Assembly (NCBI GenBank): GCA_023435725.1 | Contig: JAEYRD010000217.1 | Coordinates: 1-48,574, forward strand | Direction: 5' to 3' | DNA: 48,574 nt | Source of the DNA: Pseudomonadota bacterium | GTDB taxonomy: Bacteria > Pseudomonadota > Alphaproteobacteria > Rhizobiales > Xanthobacteraceae | Shown here: in pieces, positions 16,054-24,791 of the stretch | Layout: the number at the start of each line of letters is the position of its first letter | Position numbering within the stretch: position 1 is the stretch's first letter | Translations under genes and position numbers: made by a program | The notes under the pieces: generated by a model | Seen by the model: the letters and a program-made list of their open reading frames with translations, nothing else | What the model was told of the DNA's origin: nothing | The model's database searches: none

Positions 16054-18528
16054 ATGAATCGCAGAGAGCGCCGGTCTGCGGCCAAACGCGGGCAGATCTC
16101 GCCCGGTCAGGCAACCAGCTTCACGGGCGCGCTCAGCACGAGCGCCGCCGAGCAGTTCGAGGCCGGGATCTGGCATCATCAGGCAGGCCGGCTTGACGAG
16201 GCGGAAGCCTGCTATCAGCGCACGCTCGCAGCGCAGCCCGATCATCCGGACGCGCTTTACCATCTCGCCCTGATCGCACGGCAGATCGGACGCGCCGACG
16301 CCGCGCTCGACCTGCTCGGCAAGGCGATCAAGCTCAAGCGCACCGATCCGCTCTACTTCCTCTACCACGCAACAACGCTTCAGGAGCTGGAGCGATATGG
16401 TGAGGCGCTGGCGAGCTACGACAAGGCGCTGTTGCTGCTGCCCGATCATGCGGACATCTTCTACAATCGCGGCCTCGTCCTGAAGGCGCTCGGCCGGCTC
16501 GACGAAGCGCTCCAGAGCTTTGAGCGAGCGCTGGCGCTCAAGCCGGAATTCGCCGAGGCCTGGAATAATTGCGGTGTCCTCCAGCAGCAGATGAGGCTGC
16601 TCGATCGCGCCATCGCGAGCCTCGATCGGGCCGTGGCGCTCGATCCGTCTTACGCCGAGGCGTTCCACAACCGCGGCGTCACGCTCCAGGAATTGGGGCG
16701 GCTCGGAGAGGCCCTGGCAGACTATGACAACGCACTCGCGCTCGCGCCCGACTTTGCCGAGGCCCACAATTATCGCGGCGTGGTGCTGCAGGGCTTGCGA
16801 CGGCTGGACGAGGCGGTGGCGAGCTTCGACGCCGCGCTGGCGCTGCGGCCCGAACATGCCGACACCCACAACAACCGCGCCATCGTGCTGCTGGAGCTGA
16901 AACGGCACGAGGACGTTCTGAAGAGCCTGACCCGTGCGGTGACCATTGCGCCCGACTTCGTCGAGGCCCATCACAACATTGGCTGCGTGCTGATGGAGCA
17001 GAAGAAGTTCACCCAGGCCATGGTGAGCCTCGACAAGGCTGTCGCACTCAAACCTGATTATGTCGACGCGCTCAACAGCCGCGGCGTCGCGCTTCAGGAG
17101 CTGAAGCAGTTCGAACAGGCGCAGGAGAGTTTTTCGCGCGCGCATGCGCTGGCTCCGGATCACCCTAATGCCTTAAGCGGCATGATGTTGTGCGCCGGCG
17201 CACTCTGCGACTGGGACCGCAAGAACGAGCTCGCCCACGCGGCGCTGGCCCGGATCCGGGACGGCAAGCCCGGTGTGATGCCCTTCACCCTGCTCGGCTA
17301 CACCGGCGACATGGGCCTGCAACTCCAGAGCACGAAAAACCTCGTGCCGGCGGCAGCGGCACTTTGGACTGGCGAGGTGCGCCGCCACGATCGCATCCGC
17401 ATCGCCTATCTCTCGGCCGACTTCCACAACCACGCCACGGCGCATCTGACGGCAGGGTTGTTCGAACGGCACGACCGTTCGCGGATCGAGATCATCGGCG
17501 TTTCGTCCGGTCCGGACGACGGCAGCGCCTATCGACAGCGCCTGACTGCGGCCTTCGATCGCTTCTGCGACATCCGCGAGATGAGCGACGAGGCGGTCGC
17601 GCGCATGCTGCACGAGATGGAGATCGATATCGCCGTCGACCTCAAGGGGCACACCAGGGATGCCCGACTCGAGATCTTGGCGCATCGCCCTGCCCCAATT
17701 CAGGTCAGCTATCTCGGCTATCCCGGCACCACTGGCGCTGACTTCATCGACTACGTCATCGCCGACGAGACGGTCGCGCCCTTCGAGCATCAATCGTTCT
17801 ATACGGAAAAGCTCGTCCACCTGCCTCAATCCTACCAGGTTAACGACAACACCCGCAGTATCGGCGCGCAGACGCCAACGCGACAGGATGCCGGGCTGCC
17901 CGAGCAGGGCTTCGTGTTCTGCTGCTTCAATCAGAGCTGGAAGATCGGGCCCGCCACTTTCGAGGTGTGGATGCGGCTGCTCAGTGCGGTCGAGGGCAGC
18001 GTGTTGTGGCTTTTCAGCGACCACGAAGCGACGGCGCGAAATCTTCGCCGCACGGCCGAAAAGTGCGGCGTCGATCCGGCGCGTCTCGTCTTTGCCCGCC
18101 CCATGCCTCCCGAGGATCATCTGGCGCGGCATCGCCTGGCGGACCTGTTTCTAGACACGCTGCCCTATAACGCCCACACCACGGCCAGCGATGCGCTTTG
18201 GGTCGGCCTGCCCGTGGTGACGCAACTCGGCGAAGGCTTTGCCGGCCGCGTCGCCGCGAGCCTGCTCAATGCCGTGGGGCTGCGGGAGTTGGTGACGGAG
18301 AACGCCGCGGACTATGAGGCGCTCGCCTTGGCACTCGCCACCAACCCGGCGCGCCTTGGCGAGTACCGAGACCGGCTCGCCGCCAACCGCCTGACCCACC
18401 CGCTGTTCGATACCGACCGCTTCCGGCGACATATCGAGGCAGCCTACTTGCGGATGTGGGAGATCGCGCGCCGCGGCGAGCAACCGCAGAGCTTTGCGGT
18501 TCGGGACGACGGCTCCCTCGAGCGATAG
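16054..18528 (+). CDS. TPR protein with SPINDLY-type O-GlcNAc transferase-like domain (GT41)
   Basis: 824 residues. After a basic N-terminus (MNRRERRSAAKRGQ) come ten TPR repeats of about 34 residues (~30-375), each with the pattern W-L-G-Y-A-P, for example FYNRGLVLKALGRLDEALQS. The C-terminal half (~410-800) is a GT41 catalytic region: RIAYLSADFHNHATAHLTAG, QVSYLGYPGTTGADFIDYVI, FVFCCFNQSWKIGPATFEVW, and LFLDTLPYNAHTTASDALWV then GLPVVTQLGEGFAGRVAAS. Relatives attach a sugar to protein Ser/Thr, or in some bacteria to Asn on adhesins. No signal peptide or membrane helix, so it acts in the cytoplasm. Start at 16054 is supported by GGGGAAA 5-8 bases upstream. The target protein is not evident nearby. 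Confidence 0.88.
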   Translation: MNRRERRSAAKRGQISPGQATSFTGALSTSAAEQFEAGIWHHQAGRLDEAEACYQRTLAAQPDHPDALYHLALIARQIGRADAALDLLGKAIKLKRTDPLYFLYHATTLQELERYGEALASYDKALLLLPDHADIFYNRGLVLKALGRLDEALQSFERALALKPEFAEAWNNCGVLQQQMRLLDRAIASLDRAVALDPSYAEAFHNRGVTLQELGRLGEALADYDNALALAPDFAEAHNYRGVVLQGLRRLDEAVASFDAALALRPEHADTHNNRAIVLLELKRHEDVLKSLTRAVTIAPDFVEAHHNIGCVLMEQKKFTQAMVSLDKAVALKPDYVDALNSRGVALQELKQFEQAQESFSRAHALAPDHPNALSGMMLCAGALCDWDRKNELAHAALARIRDGKPGVMPFTLLGYTGDMGLQLQSTKNLVPAAAALWTGEVRRHDRIRIAYLSADFHNHATAHLTAGLFERHDRSRIEIIGVSSGPDDGSAYRQRLTAAFDRFCDIREMSDEAVARMLHEMEIDIAVDLKGHTRDARLEILAHRPAPIQVSYLGYPGTTGADFIDYVIADETVAPFEHQSFYTEKLVHLPQSYQVNDNTRSIGAQTPTRQDAGLPEQGFVFCCFNQSWKIGPATFEVWMRLLSAVEGSVLWLFSDHEATARNLRRTAEKCGVDPARLVFARPMPPEDHLARHRLADLFLDTLPYNAHTTASDALWVGLPVVTQLGEGFAGRVAASLLNAVGLRELVTENAADYEALALALATNPARLGEYRDRLAANRLTHPLFDTDRFRRHIEAAYLRMWEIARRGEQPQSFAVRDDGSLER

Positions 18529-18562
18529 GTGCAGCCCCTGGCCGCTGCGCCGCAGGCGGTTC

Positions 18563-18581
18563 CCGCAATGCTGCCGCAATG
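18563..18581. promoter_or_regulatory. 11-bp-period direct repeat before the two-component operon
   Basis: CCGCAATG-CTG-CCGCAATG: two identical 8-mers exactly 11 bp apart, ending 45 bp before the response regulator ATG. OmpR/PhoB-type regulators bind tandem half-sites of this period. Almost the same 17-mer recurs before the methyltransferase gene at 20699, which makes chance unlikely. Confidence 0.7.
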
Positions 18582-18625
18582 TTACAGCCGGTAAAACGCC
18601 TCAGTTGAGGCCGAGGTGCCGGATC

Positions 18626-19300
18626 ATGCGGATTTTGCTTGTCGAGGACGAGGCGGAGATGGCCGGCGCACTGGCGGCGGCGCTGAAGCGCTACGATATG
18701 GTGGTGGATCACGCCCCCACGCTTGCCGAAGCGGAAGAAGCCATTTCCGCCGAGGTCCATACCGCAGTCCTGCTCGACCGCCAGCTTCCCGACGGCGACG
18801 GTCTCACCCTGATCCCGAAGCTTCGCGCCCGCGCCGACGGTGTGCCGATCATCGTCCTGACCGCACGCGGCGAGCTCGCCGATCGCATCGCCGGGCTCGA
18901 CAGCGGCGCCGATGACTATCTGGCAAAGCCGTTCGCGGTCGAGGAGCTGCTGGCGCGCCTGCGCGCTGTACTGCGGCGGCCCACCGGCCTCACACAAGAC
19001 GTCATCCGCGCCGGCCGCCTCGCCTTCGATGTCGGCCATCGCGAGGCCAGCATCGACGGCCAGCCGTTCGAGCTGCCGCGCCGCGAGCTCCTCGTGCTCG
19101 AAGCCCTGATCCGCCGCATGGGCCGGACAGTGCTGCGCTCGGCGCTGGAAGAGGCCGTCTACAATTTCGACGACGAGATTCAGTCGAACGCGCTGGACAC
19201 GCATGTCTCGCGGCTCAGGCGCAAGCTTGCCGAGGCCGATGCCGGCGTGGAGATCCACGGCATCCGTGGCGTCGGCTATCTCCTGAAGAAGCTGCCATGA
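18626..19300 (+). CDS. OmpR/PhoB-family response regulator
   Basis: 224 residues. The receiver domain (~1-115) has the acidic pair Glu7-Asp8, phosphoacceptor Asp51 in VLLDRQLPDGDGLTLIP, Thr in IIVLTARGE and Lys in DDYLAKPFAVEELLAR. The C-terminal winged helix (~125-224) ends in LDTHVSRLRRKLAEADAGVE and IRGVGYLLKKLP, the DNA-binding and wing parts. GAGGTG lies 9 bases before the ATG. The gene overlaps the kinase gene by ATGA. It probably binds the direct repeat just upstream (autoregulation) and the matching one at 20699. The signal sensed is unknown. Confidence 0.95.
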   Translation: MRILLVEDEAEMAGALAAALKRYDMVVDHAPTLAEAEEAISAEVHTAVLLDRQLPDGDGLTLIPKLRARADGVPIIVLTARGELADRIAGLDSGADDYLAKPFAVEELLARLRAVLRRPTGLTQDVIRAGRLAFDVGHREASIDGQPFELPRRELLVLEALIRRMGRTVLRSALEEAVYNFDDEIQSNALDTHVSRLRRKLAEADAGVEIHGIRGVGYLLKKLP

Positions 19301-20673
19301 GCAGTCACGACGATCCCTATTGCCTGCGTTCGCGCTTGAGCTGGCGCCTGCTCTCGCTCCAGGCCGCACTTCTGGTCGCCCTGGTTGCCGTCGTCCTCGC
19401 CGCGCTATGCGCGTCAGGCTTCGTGCTCGTCGGGCGGGACGAGGATCGCGTGATCGACGTCGTGCAGCGGGCGCTCGCGCGCGACGCGCAAGGTGGCCTG
19501 ATCCTGCGCCAGACCTCCGAGCTGAAACAGTTGCGTGACGAGACGCCCGATCTCTGGTTCCTGGTCCGCGACAAGCAAGGGCTTTCGCTGAGTGAAGGCG
19601 CCGTGCCCACCGAATTTGCCGCAATCGGCAGCGGCCTCGACCAGATCAGCCAGGCACGACTCGGCTGGCAACTCTTCGAGGATGATCCGCGCAAGCCGGC
19701 GGCGCGGTTGAAACGGGTCGACACCGACGCCGGCAACGTGCAGGTCATTACAGCGACGCAAGGGCGCCTGACCGGCGCAAAGGCGCTGTTCATGACATCG
19801 ATCGCGCTCCTCGGCATCGCCCTGCCCGGCCTGCTCCTGATGGGAACGGCGACCTTCATCGCGACGCCGATGATCGTGCGGCGTGCTTTCAGGGGGCTCG
19901 ACACGACGGCCGACCAGGCGCGCCGCATCGACATCCATCAACGCGGCGCGCGGCTGTCTGTGGATCAAATCCCGCTGGAAGTCGTGCCGCTCGTTAACGC
20001 GGTCAATGACGCGCTGGCGCGGCTCGACCAGGGCTACGCTCGCCACAAACGCTTCGTCGCCGACGCCGCGCACGAGTTGCGGACGCCGATCGCGATTCTG
20101 AACACGCGGCTAGAATCGCTTCCGTCAGGTCCGGACAAGACCCGTCTGCTGGAGGACGCCGCACGGCTCGCAACACTTGCCGAGCAATTGCTCGACATCC
20201 AGCGGCTCGACCGCTGCGGTCATCCATTCACACGCGTCAATGTCGTCTCCATCGCGCAAGCCGTGGCCGCCGACCTCGCGCCGCTGGCGATCGCCGCCGG
20301 CTACGAGTTGGCGCTCGATGCGCCCGCGACTCCGGTCGAGACGACCGGCGATGCAGCCGCGCTGGAGCGCGCGCTGACCAATCTCGTGCAGAATGCGATC
20401 CAGCACGGCCAGCGTCGCGGCACGATCGGCATTCGTGTGAGCGAACCCGCGTGTATCGAGGTCACCGACGAGGGCGCCGGCATTCCGGCCGACCAGCGCG
20501 AGATGATCTTCGAGCCGTTCTACCGGCTGACCCCGCTCGATCGCGGCGCCGGCCTCGGTCTCAACATGGTCCGCGAGATTGTGCTCCTGCATGGCGGCCA
20601 GGTCTCGGTCACCGACGGACCCGACGGCGGTACCTGCTTCAGAATGACCCTGCCGCCAAGCCGGCAGGGTTGA
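19297..20673 (+). CDS. Sensor histidine kinase (partner of the upstream response regulator)
   Basis: 458 residues. A membrane helix at ~18-45 (LSLQAALLVALVAVVLAALC), a ~110-residue periplasmic sensor, a second helix at ~165-190 (FMTSIALLGIALPGLLLMGT) and a HAMP linker. The H-box RFVADAAHELRTPIAILNTR holds phospho-His259. The ATPase part has the N-box LTNLVQNAIQHG, G1 VTDEGAGIPADQRE, F-box EPFYRL and G2 GAGLGLNMVREIVLLHGG. All catalytic boxes are intact. The short periplasmic loop (LKQLRDETPDLWFLVRDKQG) is typical of QseC/TctE-type sensors of cations or small anions. Starts in the ATGA overlap with the regulator gene. Confidence 0.95.
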   Translation: MSSHDDPYCLRSRLSWRLLSLQAALLVALVAVVLAALCASGFVLVGRDEDRVIDVVQRALARDAQGGLILRQTSELKQLRDETPDLWFLVRDKQGLSLSEGAVPTEFAAIGSGLDQISQARLGWQLFEDDPRKPAARLKRVDTDAGNVQVITATQGRLTGAKALFMTSIALLGIALPGLLLMGTATFIATPMIVRRAFRGLDTTADQARRIDIHQRGARLSVDQIPLEVVPLVNAVNDALARLDQGYARHKRFVADAAHELRTPIAILNTRLESLPSGPDKTRLLEDAARLATLAEQLLDIQRLDRCGHPFTRVNVVSIAQAVAADLAPLAIAAGYELALDAPATPVETTGDAAALERALTNLVQNAIQHGQRRGTIGIRVSEPACIEVTDEGAGIPADQREMIFEPFYRLTPLDRGAGLGLNMVREIVLLHGGQVSVTDGPDGGTCFRMTLPPSRQG

Positions 20674-20698
20674 TTCAATCCGCATTCCCCAGTCATAG

Positions 20699-20716
20699 CG
20701 CAATGCTGTCGCAATG
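20699..20716. promoter_or_regulatory. Second copy of the 11-bp-period direct repeat, before the PmtA-like gene
   Basis: CGCAATG-CTGT-CGCAATG at 20699-20705 and 20710-20716: the 7-mers are 11 bp apart. It matches the element at 18563 in 16 of 17 positions (one C/T difference) and ends 73 bp before the methyltransferase ATG. It is a predicted binding site of the response regulator encoded at 18626. Confidence 0.7.
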
Positions 20717-20789
20717 CACTCCCGCGACACTGGATTCGCCTCACCTTTCATCTGCGAGGCGCGAACCTGATGCCGATGCCGGAGTGCGC

Positions 20790-21452
20790 ATGCCCAACGA
20801 TTTCCTCTCGTTCTTCCTGTCCTGGATGTCTGCCCCGCGCCGGGTCGGCGCAATCGCACCGTCGGGCGCGGCGCTTGCCGATCTCATCACCCGCGAGATC
20901 ACTGCAGCGACCGGCCCGGTCCTCGAGCTCGGTCCGGGCACCGGCGCCTTCACCTACAAGCTGCTCAAGCGCGGCGTGCGCCAGGAAGACCTCACGCTCA
21001 TCGAATACGGCTCGGACTTCATGAAGCTCCTGCAAATGCGGTTTCCCGGCGCGCGCGTTTTGTGGATGGATGCTGCGCGCCTGGCGACGGAGCGTCTTTA
21101 TGACGGTTCGCCCGTCGGCGCGGTGATCAGCGGCCTGCCGCTGCTCAACATGTCGACGCGCAAGGTCATCTCCATCGTCGGCGGCGCGTTCAGCCATATC
21201 CGCCCGGGCGGCGCCTTCTACCAATTCACCTATGGTGTGAGCTGCCCGATTCCACGGCCTGTACTCGACCGGCTGGGGCTGCGCGCAAAACTCGTCGATC
21301 GCGCAATGCTGAACGTGCCGCCCGCCGCCGTCTACAAGCTGACGCGACGGCCGCAGATGAAGCTCGTCACGGGATCGCTTGCGCCCGACGTTTCAACGCC
21401 AGTCACGCCGCAGCCCTTGCAGCTGGAACCCGACTGCACCGCCGCTCCCTAA
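20790..21452 (+). CDS. SAM-dependent methyltransferase, PmtA (phospholipid N-methyltransferase)-like
   Basis: 220 residues. N-terminus FLSFFLSWMSAPRRVGAIAP, then motif I VLELGPGTGAFTYKLLKRGV, IEYGSDFMKLLQMRFPGARV and the acidic VLWMDAARLA. It continues with GAVISGLPLLNMSTRKVISI. This order, with F(F)xxW...P..VGA(I/V)(A/V)P before motif I, is that of rhizobial PmtA, which methylates phosphatidylethanolamine towards phosphatidylcholine. The longer C-terminus (~30 residues, Pro-rich) is extra. The start is chosen from GGAG five bases upstream. It follows the kinase gene by 116 bp and carries its own predicted response-regulator box. A role in membrane-lipid remodelling is inferred; a different acceptor is possible. 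Confidence 0.8.
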   Translation: MPNDFLSFFLSWMSAPRRVGAIAPSGAALADLITREITAATGPVLELGPGTGAFTYKLLKRGVRQEDLTLIEYGSDFMKLLQMRFPGARVLWMDAARLATERLYDGSPVGAVISGLPLLNMSTRKVISIVGGAFSHIRPGGAFYQFTYGVSCPIPRPVLDRLGLRAKLVDRAMLNVPPAAVYKLTRRPQMKLVTGSLAPDVSTPVTPQPLQLEPDCTAAP

Positions 21453-21475
21453 GAGCGACGACTGGAGCCAGACGA

Positions 21476-23107
<1,632 letters not shown>

Positions 23108-23273
23108 GGGACTTAACCTCTAATCCCTCGAATTCGATTCGCCAAAGCGATTCGTCTTCCGCCCCAAAGATTTTGCGGGCCTGTGGGTGAGCCAGAACTA
23201 AGAGTGGTGACAGAGCCTTGATGGGGATTGCTGATGCAGGACGGTAGAAGCCGCCCTGCATGGCCCCCCTGCT

Positions 23274-23660
23274 TTATTGCGAACGCGGCACCTGCGGGCC
23301 GCTCGGAGCCGGGGCCTGCTGCTGCTCGTCGGCCTTCTTCAGCGAATCCAGGATACCGCCCGAGGTCGGCGGTGCGATCGGCGATCCGCCAGCCGGCTGG
23401 CCTTGCGACGCCGGCGTGCCAATGATCGACGAGGGCGCACGGTTGTAGCCCGCGTGCCAGGACAGGAACATACTGGTGAGGAAGAAGCCCGCAGCCAAGA
23501 TCGCGGTGGTCCGCGTCAAGAGATTCGCGGTGCCGCGGCTCGACATGAAGCCCGCGCCGCCACCCATGCCGAGGCCGCCGCCTTCCGACTTCTGGAGCAG
23601 GACGGCGCCGATCATGACAGCAACGATCATGAGGTGGATGACGATGACAACAGTCTGCAT
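23274..23660 (-). CDS. secG: Preprotein translocase subunit SecG
   Basis: 128 residues. SecG is the small inner-membrane helper of SecYEG. Two helices are present: MQTVVIVIHLMIVAVMIGAV and the second TAILAAGFFLTSMFLSWHAG. Between them is the loop QKSEGGGLGMGGGAGFMSSR, the SecG signature. The C-terminal tail, rich in Pro, Ala and Gln, is cytosolic and longer than in E. coli, as is common in Hyphomicrobiales. It lies between tpiA and pyrG on the minus strand, the normal order for this group. Confidence 0.96.
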   Translation of the reverse strand: MQTVVIVIHLMIVAVMIGAVLLQKSEGGGLGMGGGAGFMSSRGTANLLTRTTAILAAGFFLTSMFLSWHAGYNRAPSSIIGTPASQGQPAGGSPIAPPTSGGILDSLKKADEQQQAPAPSGPQVPRSQ

Positions 23661-23744
23661 AGTATCCTTCCGTCACAAGCCGACAGCGCCGAAACGGCGG
23701 CCGATCGCGCTTCGCGGGTTTTCCTGAAGTTGCGCGGTGTTACA

Positions 23745-23775
23745 CGATCGGGAGGGGCATTGCCACCCCCGATCG
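23745..23775. terminator. Hairpin between tpiA and secG
   Basis: CGATCGGG (23745-23752) pairs with CCCGATCG (23768-23775), with further partial GC pairing inside. It lies 39 bp past the tpiA stop in the minus direction, so it may end or attenuate tpiA transcripts before secG. No T-run is visible. Confidence 0.45.
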
Positions 23776-23792
23776 GCCCGGACCTTCACACT

Positions 23793-23828
23793 TAGCTAGG
23801 GGCAGCCCTTTAGCTAGGGACAGCCTTT
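23793..23828. repeat. 18-bp imperfect tandem repeat over the tpiA stop codon
   Basis: TAGCTAGGGGCAGCCCTT (23793-23810) is followed directly by TAGCTAGGGACAGCCTTT (23811-23828), 16 of 18 bases identical. On the minus strand each unit encodes the same ending, Lys-Gly-Cys-Pro-stop. tpiA stops in the first unit met, and a second copy of its tail lies just downstream. Confidence 0.9.
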
Positions 23829-24569
23829 GGCGATCGCAAGGAAATCGGCCGCTTTCAGGCTGGCCCCGCCGACCAGCGCGCCGTTGACGTTCGTCACCGC
23901 CATCAGCTCGGCCGCGTTCGAGGGCTTGACCGAGCCGCCATAGAGGATGCGCATCCTAGCCCCGTCGGCCTTGAACCGGGAGGTCAGGAGTTCCCGGATA
24001 AACCCATGAATCTGCTCGACATCCTTGGCCGTGGGGGTCAGCCCGGTGCCGATTGCCCAAACCGGCTCATAGGCCACGACCAGATTGGCGGCAGTGGAGC
24101 CGTCCGGCAGCGATCCGTTGAGCTGGCCGCGCAGGATATCCAGGGTCTGGCCGGCATCGCGCTGAGCCTGCGTCTCGCCGATGCAGACGATCGCCGTCAC
24201 ACCGGCGCGCCAGGCGGCCTCGGCCTTCTGCCGGATCAGGGCATCGCCCTCGCCGTGGTCGGCGCGGCGTTCGGAATGGCCGACGATGATGGCGGTCGCG
24301 CCCGCATCCGCCAACATTTCGGCAGCGATATCGCCGGTATGAGCGCCGGAAGCCTTGGGGTGGCAATCCTGCGCTCCCACCGCGACCTCCTGGCCCCGCG
24401 CTTTCTCGCCGAAGACCGCGATCAGGGTTGCCGGCGGACAGACCAGCAGGTCCGCCTTGGCGCTCACGTCTGCCGCCCCCTTGAGCATGGCGTCGAATTC
24501 GGCAGTCGCGGCCTTCAGGCCATTCATTTTCCAATTGCCGGCGATCAGCGGTCGGATGGCGTCGGTCAT
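23814..24569 (-). CDS. tpiA: Triose-phosphate isomerase
   Basis: 251 residues. TpiA interconverts dihydroxyacetone phosphate and glyceraldehyde 3-phosphate. The active-site Lys is in LIAGNWKMNG, the His in IIVGHSERR and the catalytic Glu in VAYEPVWAIGTGLTPT (loop 6 just after). The phosphate-binding ends are ILYGGSVKPSNAAELM and NGALVGGASLKA. The C-terminus AIAKGCP is repeated just after the stop by an 18-bp tandem duplication. The gene is divergent from ppiD; the 222 bp between (24570-24791) must hold both promoters, but I could not assign -35/-10 boxes. Confidence 0.98.
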   Translation of the reverse strand: MTDAIRPLIAGNWKMNGLKAATAEFDAMLKGAADVSAKADLLVCPPATLIAVFGEKARGQEVAVGAQDCHPKASGAHTGDIAAEMLADAGATAIIVGHSERRADHGEGDALIRQKAEAAWRAGVTAIVCIGETQAQRDAGQTLDILRGQLNGSLPDGSTAANLVVAYEPVWAIGTGLTPTAKDVEQIHGFIRELLTSRFKADGARMRILYGGSVKPSNAAELMAVTNVNGALVGGASLKAADFLAIAKGCP

Positions 24570-24791
24570 GTCAATTCCCAGCGAAATGAGGTTTGTGCAT
24601 GCGCTAGCAGAGGAGCCGCGGCAGTTCCAGAGACCACGGGCTTTTAACCGCAGCCGCGAACCGGCGCGTGGCCTGAGGTTGCGGGGGGAAAGCCGCCACT
24701 TTATGATGATCTATCAATTCGGTGACGCGCTTTTGCGGAATCTGCATTAAGACGCGCTCCCGTTCCCCTCCTGCCAAACAAGTTGGACCAA

